A stretch of 64,000 nucleotides of DNA from Pedobacter psychrodurus (lineage in GTDB: Bacteria; Bacteroidota; Bacteroidia; Sphingobacteriales; Sphingobacteriaceae), in contig NZ_SJSO01000007.1 in the NCBI RefSeq assembly GCF_004331735.1, positions 248,001-312,000 of the forward strand, in the 5' to 3' direction. The notes below the pieces were generated by a model. It saw only the letters and a program-made list of their open reading frames with translations, made no database searches and had not been told where the DNA came from. Position 1 is the stretch's first letter. Each line of letters begins with the position of its first letter. Shown in pieces: positions 16,492-25,133 of this stretch. The translations under genes were made by a program, and so were the position numbers.

Positions 16492-17058
16492 ATGATCAAT
16501 ATATCTTCAACTGAATGGAGCAGTTTCAAGGCTGAACTTCAACAGCATCCAGAATTGGTATTACAGTTCCAATATGCTCCGGGTAAATGGGTAAATGCCA
16601 ATTATCACATCACCGAAATTAAACAGGCGCCTATTGTTTCGGTAGATTGTGGAGGAGTGATGAACGCCTGGACTGAAATTATCGTACAGTTATGGGAGCC
16701 TACGGAAGAGGAAACGGGTAGGGCTATGCAGGTGAAAAAAGCATTATCCATTATCAATCTGGTAGAAAGTAAACTACCGCTAAGCCCCAATGGAATTGTG
16801 AAAATTGAATTCGGTAATTCTGCGTTCGATACGAGACAGATGTTTCCAGGTGAATTTAAAATTGATGGTGAGAATCTGATTTTGGATCTAAGTCCTGATG
16901 CTACCCAATGTAAAGCCATTAACCGTGGCGGAAGTTGTGGCACCACCGAAACAGGCGAAGAGTGCTGCGCACCCCCTCAGCCCGAAAAAACAAAAATAAA
17001 ACTAGTTAATCTTGCAGCTGGCCAAAATAGTTGTACCCCTGAAAGTGGTTGTTGTTAA
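16492..17058 (+). CDS. DUF6428-like protein of the arsenic operon, Cys-rich tail
   Basis: The start at ATG 16492 gives 188 residues. It begins MINISSTEWSSFKAELQQHP and is soluble with no signal peptide. The body matches what I remember as DUF6428, a family found beside arsR and arsC in Bacteroidota; its function is unknown. Cys residues are concentrated at the end: 140, 149, 158, 159, 181, 187, 188, with CysCys pairs near ECCAPP and at the extreme C-terminus. Such vicinal Cys pairs fit As(III) binding, so a metallochaperone or buffer that hands arsenite to the efflux pump is a reasonable guess. It lies between arsR and arsC with its own ArsR-like operator. Confidence 0.82.
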   Translation: MINISSTEWSSFKAELQQHPELVLQFQYAPGKWVNANYHITEIKQAPIVSVDCGGVMNAWTEIIVQLWEPTEEETGRAMQVKKALSIINLVESKLPLSPNGIVKIEFGNSAFDTRQMFPGEFKIDGENLILDLSPDATQCKAINRGGSCGTTETGEECCAPPQPEKTKIKLVNLAAGQNSCTPESGCC

Positions 17059-17077
17059 TCATTCAAAATTTATAAAG

Positions 17078-17497
17078 ATGAAAAATGTATTGGTGCTTTG
17101 CACCGGAAATAGCTGCAGAAGTCAGCTCGCAGAAGGTTATTTAAAATATTTTGCTCAAAATAAAGCTAAAATCTACAGCGCGGGGATTGAAGTTCATGGT
17201 GTAAATCCAAAAGCAGTACAGGTGATGGCCGAAGATGGAATTGATATTTCCAGCCAAACATCGAACAATATTGAGGAGTATTTCGATATCTCCTTTGATT
17301 ATGTAATTACCGTTTGCGATCATGCGAAGGAGAGCTGCCCATATTTCCCAACGCAAGCCATAAAACTGCATCATAACTTCCCAGACCCTGCAAAAGCAGT
17401 GGGGACTGAGACTGAAATTATGGCACAATTCAGAAATACGAGAGATCTGGTAAAAGCTTATATGGAAGATTTTGTTAACGAAAACTTAAAAGGTTAA
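17078..17497 (+). CDS. arsC: Arsenate reductase, thioredoxin-coupled low-molecular-weight phosphatase type
   Basis: The start at ATG 17078 gives 139 residues, right for this family; the longer frame from 17012 lies within the upstream gene. The P-loop [10 protein letters not shown] (residues 7-15) contains nucleophile Cys8; Cys80 and Cys87 in [12 protein letters not shown] form the relay disulfide, in the same spacing as Cys10, 82 and 89 of the staphylococcal pI258 enzyme. It reduces As(V) to As(III) in the cytoplasm using thioredoxin. The stop is 1 base before the pump gene, so reduction and export are co-translated. Confidence 0.95.
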   Translation: MKNVLVLCTGNSCRSQLAEGYLKYFAQNKAKIYSAGIEVHGVNPKAVQVMAEDGIDISSQTSNNIEEYFDISFDYVITVCDHAKESCPYFPTQAIKLHHNFPDPAKAVGTETEIMAQFRNTRDLVKAYMEDFVNENLKG

Positions 17498-17498
17498 G

Positions 17499-18563
17499 AT
17501 GTCGGCAAATGTTTGTGCACCAGCAGTTCAAAGGAAACATTTAAGCTTTTTAGATCGTTACTTAACGCTCTGGATTTTCTTAGCTATGTTTTTAGGCGTG
17601 GGTTTAGGCTTTTTGTTCCCATCATCAGCAATCTGGATCAATTCGTTTTCGAGCGGGAGTACAAACATTCCTTTGGCCATCGGATTGATCCTGATGATGT
17701 ATCCGCCTTTAGCAAAAGTTAACTATCAGAATTTAGGCGAAGTATTCAAAAATGTAAAAATATTGAGTACTTCGCTCGTTTTAAACTGGGTAATCGGCCC
17801 GTTTTTGATGTTTTTCCTTGCAATTACATTTTTAAAGGGGTATCCTGAATACATGGTTGGATTAATTTTGATCGGCTTGGCAAGGTGCATTGCCATGGTG
17901 GTAGTATGGAATGAACTTGCTGATGGAAACCGGGAATACGCCGCTGGATTAATTGCCTTAAATAGTATTTTTCAGGTATTGCTTTACAGCGTATTTGCAT
18001 ATTTTTTTATTACAGTTTTACCCCCAATATTTGGTTTAAAAGGCCTTAATATATCTATTTCCATCGCTGAAATTGCAAAGAGTGTAGGGATTTATCTGGG
18101 GATTCCGTTCTTGCTCGGTATTTTAAGTCAAAAAATACTGATTAAGTGGAAAGGCAAAAAATGGTTCTATTCTACTTTTGTGCCAATGATTTCTCCCATA
18201 ACCTTAATTGCTTTGTTATTTACCATTGTAGTAATGTTCAGTTTAAAAGGAGAATTAATTGTTCAGATCCCGCTAGATGTACTGCGGATTGCCATACCCT
18301 TAGTCATTTATTTTGCTATAATGTTTGTGATCAGTTTCTTTGCAGGCAGGTATTTTGGTGCTGATTATAGCAAAAGTACAGCTATTGCTTTTACGGCAAC
18401 TGGTAATAATTTCGAGCTGGCCATCGCTGTGGCTATTGGCGTATTCGGTATCAATTCTGGGCAGGCATTTGCAGGAGTAATTGGTCCTTTGGTAGAAGTG
18501 CCCGCATTAATTGCGCTGGTTAATTTGGCGCAATGGTTTAAGAGGAGATATTTTAAAGTGTAA
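17499..18563 (+). CDS. arsB: ACR3-family arsenite efflux permease
   Basis: An integral membrane protein of 354 residues with about ten hydrophobic segments starting at [39 protein letters not shown] around residue 130 carries the conserved Cys essential in ACR3 proteins, and [20 protein letters not shown] around residue 300 is the second family signature. It exports arsenite across the inner membrane using the proton gradient. It is often also named acr3. As last gene of the operon it is followed directly by the inverted palindromic repeat at 18572. Confidence 0.95.
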   Translation: MSANVCAPAVQRKHLSFLDRYLTLWIFLAMFLGVGLGFLFPSSAIWINSFSSGSTNIPLAIGLILMMYPPLAKVNYQNLGEVFKNVKILSTSLVLNWVIGPFLMFFLAITFLKGYPEYMVGLILIGLARCIAMVVVWNELADGNREYAAGLIALNSIFQVLLYSVFAYFFITVLPPIFGLKGLNISISIAEIAKSVGIYLGIPFLLGILSQKILIKWKGKKWFYSTFVPMISPITLIALLFTIVVMFSLKGELIVQIPLDVLRIAIPLVIYFAIMFVISFFAGRYFGADYSKSTAIAFTATGNNFELAIAVAIGVFGINSGQAFAGVIGPLVEVPALIALVNLAQWFKRRYFKV

Positions 18564-18571
18564 AATCTAAT

Positions 18572-18677
18572 CGTCATCTCGACTGAAGCGTAGCGAAATG
18601 GAGAGAGCTATCCAGACAGGTTTTGCTTCGCAGAGCCTTTGGGTTCTCGGCTTCGTTGCACTCCGCTCGAAATGACG
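18572..18677 (-). repeat. 106-nt palindromic repeat, copy B (right of ars operon)
   Basis: The reverse complement begins CGTCATTTCGAGCGGAGTG like copy A at 15813-15920 and shares its order of blocks, so A and B face each other. It starts 9 bases after the permease stop and ends 14 bases before the end of the SDR gene, so it could also serve as a terminator for both. Confidence 0.85.
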
Positions 18678-18690
18678 ATTGATCTAAATA

Positions 18691-19542
18691 CTACGCGCTC
18701 ACCTCATCGAAATTGGTTGCTGTTGCCAGGTATTTCCAATTGGCCATATCTCTTTGTACATCTGCAATTTTTGTATCAGCTACCTGGTAAGCATCAGGAC
18801 CTAAGAATAAATGAAGCGGTGGGTTTTTACTTTTTGAAGCTTCAATAATCACCTCAACTGCTTTGGCTGGATCGCCTGGTTGCTGGTTGTTGATATCGTT
18901 CTGATGTGCTGCTTGCGAGTCGCGCACCTCTTTGTATGCATCAATTGGAGCATTCGGTACCGCTAATGATCCTTCAGTAAGAAATGCTGTTCTAAAATAG
19001 CCAGGTTCTACAACTGTTGCTTTAATGCCTAGCGATTTTACTTCGGCAGCTAACGATTCTGTAAATCCAACTACTGCGAATTTTGTAGCGCAATAAATTC
19101 CGAAACCAGGGAAGTTACCTGAAAAGCCACCAATTGATGAAATATTGAAAATATGACCCGATTGTTGTTTCCGCAATTGTGGAAGCACCTTCCTGATTAC
19201 ATTTAATGAGCCAAACACGTTCACATCGAAATTTTGACGCGATTCTTTATCGCTTAACTCTTCTAAAGCACCCAGCATTCCATAGCCAGCGTTGTTTACC
19301 ACAACATCTACCTGACCAAATTTGCTTATCGTTTGACTAACTGCTGCTTCTACACTGCTTTCGTCGATGAGATCAACGGCTAGTGGTAAAAAGTTTTCAT
19401 GTTCACCAACTGCGTTTATTAAATCATTCAGGTTTCTTGAAGTTGCAGCAACGTTAAGGCCATTGCTTAATAATGTTTTTACTAACGTAAGTCCCAGACC
19501 TTTTGATGCGCCCGTCACAAACCAAACTTTTTGATTTTCCAT
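18691..19542 (-). CDS. SDR-family oxidoreductase (second of tandem pair)
   Basis: The 283-residue protein is a classical short-chain dehydrogenase: nucleotide-binding TGASKGLG (residues 10-17), NNAG around residue 85, catalytic Ser in NISSIGG and the YCATK catalytic Tyr/Lys around residue 150. The Arg at position 37 in AATSRN suggests NADPH preference. It resembles the upstream SDR closely throughout, including a long C-terminal part (HLFLGPDAYQ), so the two arose by duplication. It lies 22 bases after its paralogue. The substrate is unknown; such enzymes often reduce aldehydes or ketones. Confidence 0.9.
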   Translation of the reverse strand: MENQKVWFVTGASKGLGLTLVKTLLSNGLNVAATSRNLNDLINAVGEHENFLPLAVDLIDESSVEAAVSQTISKFGQVDVVVNNAGYGMLGALEELSDKESRQNFDVNVFGSLNVIRKVLPQLRKQQSGHIFNISSIGGFSGNFPGFGIYCATKFAVVGFTESLAAEVKSLGIKATVVEPGYFRTAFLTEGSLAVPNAPIDAYKEVRDSQAAHQNDINNQQPGDPAKAVEVIIEASKSKNPPLHLFLGPDAYQVADTKIADVQRDMANWKYLATATNFDEVSA

Positions 19543-19563
19543 AATATTTTTTGTCTATTGAAA

Positions 19564-20406
19564 TTAATTTTCATCGAAATCTGTCGAAATCGTAATGGCT
19601 TTCCAGTCTTTGAATTCCTTCTGCAGTGATTCTACTTTATTGTTCGCCCTTTGGAAGGCGTCGTTCCCTAAAAGTAAATGAACTGGTGGATTAGGCATGC
19701 TTGCCAATGAGATCATTGCTGCAGCAGCTTTCTCAGGATCGCCGATCTGCTGACCGTCCATTTTTAGGTATTTGCTGTGTATTGCGCGTACTTCTTCATA
19801 TTCGGCAATTGGATTGGCGGCCAAAATTAACGAATCAGCGGTTAAGAAACTGGTTCTGAATGCGCCAGGCGCAACCACGGTTACTTTTATGCCAAATTCT
19901 TTAAGGTCTTCAGCTGATACTTCTGATAATGCAATTACAGCCGATTTTGCAGCAGCATATACTGCCCAGCCAGTTGCGCCTGCAATGCCCGCAATGGATG
20001 CGATGTTGATGATATGCCCGGCGCGTTGTGCCCTTAAATAAGGTGAAGCTTTTCTGATTACATTTAGCGTTCCGAAAACGTTAACATCAAAACTGTTGCG
20101 CGTTTCTGTATCGCTCAGCTCTTCAATACTGCCTCCAATTCCGTAACCCGCATTATTGATTACTACATCAATTCTTTCGAATTTAGCAATGGTAGCTTTA
20201 ATTGCATCCTCAACACTTTGTTCGTCGGACAGGTTAACCGCTATCGGAAGGAATTTTCCGCTATCATTATTTACTGCTTTTTTAAGTTCACCGATATTTC
20301 TTGATGTGGCTGCAACAAATTGGCCAGCATTTAGCAACTGATGAACCAAACTTAATCCTAAGCCCTTTGAAGCTCCGGTAATAAACCAAACTTTTTTCTT
20401 GCCCAT
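19564..20406 (-). CDS. SDR-family oxidoreductase (first of tandem pair)
   Basis: The 280-residue protein has TGASKGLGLSL at the N-terminus, NNAGYGIGG around residue 84 and YAAAK as the catalytic Tyr/Lys. The C-terminal HLLLGNDAFQRANNK matches the partner gene's HLFLGPDAYQ segment. The duplicates probably act on similar substrates. A -7 box (TAATTTTG on the minus strand, 20436-20429) lies 23 bases before the start, so the pair may be transcribed separately from the AraC gene and regulated by it. The function beyond NAD(P)H-dependent oxidoreduction is not known. Confidence 0.9.
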   Translation of the reverse strand: MGKKKVWFITGASKGLGLSLVHQLLNAGQFVAATSRNIGELKKAVNNDSGKFLPIAVNLSDEQSVEDAIKATIAKFERIDVVINNAGYGIGGSIEELSDTETRNSFDVNVFGTLNVIRKASPYLRAQRAGHIINIASIAGIAGATGWAVYAAAKSAVIALSEVSAEDLKEFGIKVTVVAPGAFRTSFLTADSLILAANPIAEYEEVRAIHSKYLKMDGQQIGDPEKAAAAMISLASMPNPPVHLLLGNDAFQRANNKVESLQKEFKDWKAITISTDFDEN

Positions 20407-20488
20407 AGTTTTATCCTTTTTGTTAAGACAAAATTACGGCGCAGACAGCTTCGATTTATTACGTTAATCAAACCGATGATTACGAAAT

Positions 20489-21400
20489 TCAAACAATTCG
20501 GTAAGAAGTGGGGGTATGGTTGGTCAGTTTTTTGAAAAAGTTGTTAAAATGGGTAGGCTCTTCAAAGCCTAGGCAATAACCTATTTCGGATATGTTCCAG
20601 TCGGTATGCTTCAGTAAAGCTTTAGCTTCACTTAGTAAACGCTCAGTAATATAATGTGTAGTGGTTTTGCCAGTGGTTTCTTTAATTGCACGATTTAAGT
20701 GGTTTACATGTACCGAAAGCTGAGAAGCAAAATCTTTGGCTGAGCGCATGGTGAACCTTTGCGTAGTCGTTTCGATGGGGAACTGACGTTCTAGTAATTC
20801 TGTAAAAACAGAAGTAATCCGGGTATTGGCATCAGTATGTTTAAATAAATTTTCTGATGGCTCTGTTTTTAACGCAAAATGTGTGATTTCTGTAATGTAA
20901 TTGCGGAGCAGGTCGTATTTATAGATATAATCGGTATTAATTTCCTCAAACATTTTGGAAAAAATAGCCTCAATTTGCTTGTCTTGTTGTTCATTCAAAA
21001 TGTATGCAGGTTTTCCGCCATGGGTAAACATAGGTAAATCGCCAATGTTTCCGCGGATCTTTTCGGTAAAAAAAGCTTCTGTAAAAATACAAAAATAACC
21101 TGTTACCTCACTTTGCTTACCACTGGCCAGTTCCCATGTATAAGGTACCAGCGGATTGAAAAAGATTAAAGCTGTACCATTAATCTCGATACTTTTATCG
21201 GCATAGTGGTAAACGTTATGTCCGCGGGTAAGGCAGATTTTGTAATAATCCCTGCGGTTATAACTCATTGGTTTATGATCATCCCTTAAACAATCTTCTA
21301 ACTTGAAAACGTTAAAATGGCCAACGCCATTTTGTAGGTTATCTGGTAAGAAACTGAATTTATTCTGGTAAAAATCTTCAATGGTCTCAGGCTTGTTCAT
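20489..21400 (-). CDS. AraC-family transcriptional regulator
   Basis: The 303-residue protein has a cupin-like sensing half (about 1-190, with GTALIFFNPLVPYTWEL) and a C-terminal double helix-turn-helix: SAKDFASQLSVHVNHLNRAI then WNISEIGYCLGFEEPTHFNN and a closing HTPTSYR. It is upstream of, and in line with, the two SDR genes (82-base gap), so it likely controls them. Its promoter (TAACTTTG at 21412-21405 with TTTG at 21434-21431) ends 4 bases before the ATG, suggesting a leaderless transcript. The inducer cannot be predicted. Confidence 0.92.
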   Translation of the reverse strand: MNKPETIEDFYQNKFSFLPDNLQNGVGHFNVFKLEDCLRDDHKPMSYNRRDYYKICLTRGHNVYHYADKSIEINGTALIFFNPLVPYTWELASGKQSEVTGYFCIFTEAFFTEKIRGNIGDLPMFTHGGKPAYILNEQQDKQIEAIFSKMFEEINTDYIYKYDLLRNYITEITHFALKTEPSENLFKHTDANTRITSVFTELLERQFPIETTTQRFTMRSAKDFASQLSVHVNHLNRAIKETTGKTTTHYITERLLSEAKALLKHTDWNISEIGYCLGFEEPTHFNNFFKKLTNHTPTSYRIV

Positions 21401-21404
21401 GAAT

Positions 21405-21434
21405 CAAAGTTACAAAATTCAAACTTAAAACAAA
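21405..21434 (-). promoter_or_regulatory. Promoter of the AraC gene, leaderless
   Basis: On the minus strand TTTG (21434-21431), 18 bases, TAACTTTG (21412-21405). The start codon follows 4 bases after the -7 box. Confidence 0.55.
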
Positions 21435-21504
21435 TTGCCCCGCTTTGATCAAAACTAGGATAGATTTAAAAAGGAGATTGCGATGATAAAAATATTTTCA
21501 TTTA

Positions 21505-21522
21505 ATATACCGATTGGTATAT
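21505..21522. promoter_or_regulatory. TetR operator 1
   Basis: ATATACCGATTGGTATAT, a palindrome with perfect 7-bp arms around GATT, overlaps the 5' part of the tetR -7 box TATATTTG (21520-21527). It predicts autorepression. Confidence 0.8.
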
Positions 21523-21547
21523 ATTTGTGTCGTCAATTTAAAAGATC

Positions 21548-22135
21548 ATGACCAAGGCAGAAAAAACAAGAAATTTCATTGTAGAGAAAACGGCACCCAT
21601 TTTTAATATGAAAGGTTATGCAGGTACTTCTTTAAACGATATTACTGCTGCTACAGGATTAACTAAAGGTAGTATTTATGGCAACTTCGCGAATAAAGAT
21701 GAAGTGGCGCTGGCGGCATTCGATTATAACCTGAAAAATGTTTCATCGAGGATAGATGCTGAAATGAACAAACAAGTCAGCATAAAGGATAAGCTTTTAG
21801 TGTACATCAATATTTACCAAAAATTTATCGATGGTTCAGTATCAGAAGGAGGTTGCCCTGTTTTAAATACTGCAGTTGACGCTGATGATACCCATACCGA
21901 ATTGCGGGAAAAAGTTTTGAAAGCAGTTTTAGGCTGGAAAAATAAAATTGCTAAACTGGTTGAAGCTGGTATTTCTGCCAAAGAAATTAATGCAGATCAT
22001 AATCCAGAGCAGGTTGCGCTAACTATTATTGCCATAATAGAAGGTGGCATCATGATTTCGAGGTTAACAACTAAGACTTCGCATTGGGATTTAATTATGG
22101 AATCGTTAAAAAAATACATCAATAGCCTCGGCTAA
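21548..22135 (+). CDS. TetR-family transcriptional repressor
   Basis: The 195-residue protein has the TetR DNA-binding start: KTRNFIVEKTAPIFNMKGYAGTSLNDITAATGLTKGSIYGNFANKDEVALAAF, read here as residues 6-58 with the recognition helix at TKGSIYGNF. The C-terminal half is an all-helical ligand pocket of the acrAB/YcdC-like type with Cys in GGCPVLNTA, a motif shared with many TetR_C_6-like proteins. The same operator occurs before this gene and before the thioesterase gene, so it should repress both. The ligand is probably a lipid-related or aromatic small molecule, judged only from neighbours. Confidence 0.93.
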   Translation: MTKAEKTRNFIVEKTAPIFNMKGYAGTSLNDITAATGLTKGSIYGNFANKDEVALAAFDYNLKNVSSRIDAEMNKQVSIKDKLLVYINIYQKFIDGSVSEGGCPVLNTAVDADDTHTELREKVLKAVLGWKNKIAKLVEAGISAKEINADHNPEQVALTIIAIIEGGIMISRLTTKTSHWDLIMESLKKYINSLG

Positions 22136-22152
22136 AAATTTTTTAAACTAAA

Positions 22153-22170
22153 ATATACCGATTGGTATTT
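22153..22170. promoter_or_regulatory. TetR operator 2
   Basis: ATATACCGATTGGTATTT matches operator 1 at 17 of 18 positions and ends 4 bases before the ATG of the thioesterase gene, so a bound repressor would block initiation of the downstream operon. Confidence 0.8.
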
Positions 22171-22174
22171 TATT

Positions 22175-22660
22175 ATGAAAAGAACCAGAACAATAACTTG
22201 GGAAGACCCCATGAAAGGAGCGAAGGAAGCCATGCAGATGGATGGTATTGATTACCTGCAGGCCATGAGCGATCATCAGTTCCCGCTGCCCCCATTATTG
22301 CATACTTTGGATTTTAGTGTTAGCCTGATCGAAAAGGGCAATGTGGTTTTTGAATTTATCCCTCAGGAATTTCATTACAACCCGATCGGTACCGTGCATG
22401 GCGGGGTAATCACTGCCATTTTAGATTCGGCTATGGGCTGTTCTGTCCACTCACTATTACAAGCAGGAAAAGGATACACCACTTTAGAGCTTAAGGTAAA
22501 TTTCCTGAAAGCCGTTACCATCCAAACGGGAAAATTAAGAACCATCGGTAAAGTGATTAACCTTAGTGGTCGTACGGCCTTAGTAGAAGCACAATTATTT
22601 GATGAAAATAATACTGTCTATGCTCACGCGGTGAGCACTTGTTTAATCTTAAAATTTTAA
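22175..22660 (+). CDS. PaaI-family hotdog-fold thioesterase
   Basis: The 161-residue protein has the hotdog signature NPIGTVHGGVITAILDSAMGCSVHS around residue 70, with the HGG and the Asp of LDSAMG at the catalytic site. The family hydrolyses acyl- or aryl-CoA thioesters in the cytoplasm. It is the first gene after the TetR operator 2, and the following SDR starts 14 bases after its stop. Together with the downstream ketosynthase it suggests acyl-chain handling; the exact thioester is unknown. Confidence 0.9.
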   Translation: MKRTRTITWEDPMKGAKEAMQMDGIDYLQAMSDHQFPLPPLLHTLDFSVSLIEKGNVVFEFIPQEFHYNPIGTVHGGVITAILDSAMGCSVHSLLQAGKGYTTLELKVNFLKAVTIQTGKLRTIGKVINLSGRTALVEAQLFDENNTVYAHAVSTCLILKF

Positions 22661-22674
22661 AAAAAAAATATAAA

Positions 22675-23445
22675 ATGAAAACTTCACAAAATACCGTTTT
22701 ATTGATCGGCGGAACAGCCGGTATTGGTTTAGAAATCGCAAAACAGTTAACTGCTTTGGATAACCATGTAATTATTACCGGCAGGAACCAGGAAAGACTG
22801 GATGCGGCTGCAGCATCATTACAAAACGTAACAACTATTCTTTCTGATGTGAGTAAAGCTGAAGATGTGGATCAATTGGTGGCGCGCATCAAGGCCGATT
22901 TTCCTCAATTAAATATCGTAATTAACAATGCGGGAAGAGCATTGCTTTACAATTTGGCCGATCCTAACCAAGATGCCTTTGCTAATGCAGAAGATGAAAT
23001 GTTGACCAATTACCTGTCTATCATCAGGATCAACCAAAAATTATTGCCTGTGCTAAAACAGCAAGAAGCTTCAGCTATCGTAAATGTATCATCTATCGTA
23101 GCTTATGTTCCGGGAGTTACTTTGCCAACTTATGCGGCCAGTAAAGCAGCACTACATTCTTATAGTACTTCGTTAAGGTTGAGTTTAGAAGAAACGTCAG
23201 TTAAAGTTTTCGAATTAATGCCGCCACTGGTTGATACCGAATTTTCGAAAGAAATTGGTGGTCATAACGGCATTAAACCTTCGGTTGTTGCAGAAGAGCT
23301 TTTAGCTGCTTTAGCCAATGATGAATTTGAAATCAGGGTAGGCGATACCGCTAAAATTTATGAACTTTTCAGACAGTCGCCAATTGATGCCTTGAATGTG
23401 ATGAATGCCAACAGAAAAGCCTGGATTGATTCGGTCGAAAATTAA
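22675..23445 (+). CDS. SDR-family oxidoreductase, DltE-like
   Basis: The start at ATG 22675 gives 256 residues; the longer frame from 22639 uses TTG inside the upstream gene. Motifs: LLIGGTAGIGLEIAKQL (cofactor binding, about 9-25), NNAG around residue 83, NVSSIVAY and YAASKAALHSYS with the catalytic Tyr and Lys around residue 155. MPPLVDTEFSKEIGG matches the DltE/YciK-like subgroup. It could be the ketoreductase partner of the FabF-type enzyme two genes downstream, which is inference from position only. Confidence 0.9.
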   Translation: MKTSQNTVLLIGGTAGIGLEIAKQLTALDNHVIITGRNQERLDAAAASLQNVTTILSDVSKAEDVDQLVARIKADFPQLNIVINNAGRALLYNLADPNQDAFANAEDEMLTNYLSIIRINQKLLPVLKQQEASAIVNVSSIVAYVPGVTLPTYAASKAALHSYSTSLRLSLEETSVKVFELMPPLVDTEFSKEIGGHNGIKPSVVAEELLAALANDEFEIRVGDTAKIYELFRQSPIDALNVMNANRKAWIDSVEN

Positions 23446-23458
23446 AAATACAGCAGGG

Positions 23459-23677
23459 ATGAAAAAGAAGGTAGCATTTGCATTTATTATGGCGGTTTTT
23501 ACTACAGGAATAGTTACTTTCGCGGCCATAAGTGTTAATCTTGGATTTACATCGATCTTTATGAAGGTTTGGTTAAAATCGTGGGGCATTTCTTACATTG
23601 TAGCCATTCCTGCTATATTAATTATTGCCCCACGCGTACAATCATTGGTCGATTATTTATTCAGGGATATTGACTAA
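23459..23677 (+). CDS. DUF2798 small membrane protein
   Basis: The start at ATG 23459 gives 72 residues; the frame upstream lies in the SDR gene. Two membrane segments are evident (VAFAFIMAVFTTGIVTFAAI and the segment around WGISYIVAIPAILIIAP), ending with VQSLVDYLF. This matches the two-helix DUF2798 family, whose function is unknown. It is 13 bases after the SDR stop and 11 before fabF, so it is part of the TetR-controlled unit and might anchor or transport the operon's product. Confidence 0.82.
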   Translation: MKKKVAFAFIMAVFTTGIVTFAAISVNLGFTSIFMKVWLKSWGISYIVAIPAILIIAPRVQSLVDYLFRDID

Positions 23678-23688
23678 AAATTATTAAA

Positions 23689-24939
23689 ATGAAAAGAGTA
23701 GTAGTAACAGGTTTAGGTGCAATAACACCGCTTGGTAATACCGTTGAGCAATTTTGGCAACAGATATTAGCCGGGAAAAGTGGCATTGGCCCCATTACAA
23801 AATTTGATTCGAGTAAATTTAAAACCCATTTTGCAGGCGAAGTAAAGGATTTTAATCCTGAAGCATATCTTGATAAAAAGGAAATTAAAAAGTTTGATCT
23901 GTTTACCCAGTATGCCATTGGCTCGAGCGATCAGGCGATAAAAGATTCGGGATTGGATTTCAGTTCAATGAGCGATGATCAATTGGCTGAAGTTGGCGTA
24001 ATCTGGGCAACTGGAAACGGTGGTATAGGTACTTTTGAAGCACAATTGGAAGAATTTCATGCGGGTGATGGAACACCCAGGTTTAGTCCTTTTTTTATTC
24101 CGAAAATGATTGTTGATATCGCCGCTGGCGCAATTTCCATCCGTCATAAGTTACGTGGTCCGAATTATTGTACAGTATCAGCTTGTGCATCATCTAATAC
24201 CGCTATTATCAATGCTTTCGATACCATTCGTTTGGGTAAAGCAAGTGTAATGATTGCAGGTGGTTCTGAAGCAGCACTTACTAAATCATCGGTTGGCGGA
24301 TTTAATGCCGCCCAGGCATTATCAAAAAATAACGACGATCCTCAGGGTGCTTCTAAGCCTTTTGATGCCGATAGAGATGGTTTTGTGATGAGCGAAGGTG
24401 CAGGTGCATTGGTTTTAGAAGATCTGGACCATGCTTTAGCGCGTGGTGCACATATTTATGCCGAGATTATTGGCGGTGGCATGGCAGCTGATGCTTATCA
24501 CTTAACCGGAACACCTCCTGATGGGATCGGTGCGGCTTTGGGTATGACAAAAGCTTTAAAAGATGCAGGAATTACTGCTGATAAAATCGATTATATTAAT
24601 GCACACGCCACTTCTACAGGATTGGGTGACTTAAGTGAGCTAAAGGCAATTAATGCTGTTTTTAACGGGCTACCAGTTGTAATTGGCGCAACAAAATCGA
24701 TGACAGGTCATTTACTTGGTGCTGCAGGAGCTGTTGAGAGTGTCATCAGTATTTTGTCGATCAGAGATAATGTAGTGCCTCCAACTATTAATACTAAAAA
24801 TCTGGATGAAAACATTCCAAAAGGATTGAATTTTGTGTTGGGAGAAAGTATTAAAAAGGAAATTAATTATGTTTTAAATAACACTTTTGGTTTCGGTGGG
24901 CATACCGCCAGTACTATTTTCAAAAAGTACGAAGCTTAA
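23689..24939 (+). CDS. fabF: Beta-ketoacyl-ACP synthase II (FabF-type)
   Basis: The 416-residue product has the standard FabF length and fold: start KRVVVTGLGAITPLGNTVEQ, nucleophile Cys in TVSACASSNTAIINAF near residue 165, and catalytic His residues in NAHATSTGLGD near 305 and MTGHLLGAAGAVE near 340. It condenses malonyl-ACP with an acyl-ACP. HAT replaces the more usual HGT, and the gene sits behind a TetR operator rather than with acpP, so it is probably an accessory ketosynthase and not the housekeeping enzyme. A terminator follows at 24992-25024. Confidence 0.94.
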   Translation: MKRVVVTGLGAITPLGNTVEQFWQQILAGKSGIGPITKFDSSKFKTHFAGEVKDFNPEAYLDKKEIKKFDLFTQYAIGSSDQAIKDSGLDFSSMSDDQLAEVGVIWATGNGGIGTFEAQLEEFHAGDGTPRFSPFFIPKMIVDIAAGAISIRHKLRGPNYCTVSACASSNTAIINAFDTIRLGKASVMIAGGSEAALTKSSVGGFNAAQALSKNNDDPQGASKPFDADRDGFVMSEGAGALVLEDLDHALARGAHIYAEIIGGGMAADAYHLTGTPPDGIGAALGMTKALKDAGITADKIDYINAHATSTGLGDLSELKAINAVFNGLPVVIGATKSMTGHLLGAAGAVESVISILSIRDNVVPPTINTKNLDENIPKGLNFVLGESIKKEINYVLNNTFGFGGHTASTIFKKYEA

Positions 24940-24958
24940 TTAATTTTATCACTCCCGA

Positions 24959-25076
24959 CCCGATAGCTATCGGGTTGATTTGGAATTTTATAAAGTGTTT
25001 GGTTAATCGCCAAACACTTTTTTATTTTAGGTTGGTTGTGAACAGGTGCTTCATTCTCAACTCGATAGCTATCGGG
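24959..25076. repeat. Pair of CGATAGCTATCGGG palindromes flanking a terminator
   Basis: CCCGATAGCTATCGGG at 24959-24974 is a perfect 16-bp palindrome; 25061-25076 repeats it with one change and the same following GTTGATT. The terminator lies between them. Confidence 0.75.
24992..25024 (+). terminator. Intrinsic terminator after fabF
   Basis: AAAGTGTTTGG (24992-25002) and CCAAACACTTT (25010-25020) form a perfect 11-bp stem with a 7-base loop and T tail. Confidence 0.9.
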
Positions 25077-25106
25077 TTGATTGGGAGTCGCAATGCAATA
25101 AGCTTT

Positions 25107-25133
25107 AAGATTCCCACCTGCGTGGGAATGACG
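25107..25133. repeat. Half-copy of the GTCATTC/GAATGAC palindromic repeat
   Basis: AAGATTCCCACCTGCGTGGGAATGACG matches the right half of the element at 9119-9202 with a changed loop (the sequence is given in two halves: AAGATTCCCACCTG and CGTGGGAATGACG). Confidence 0.6.
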
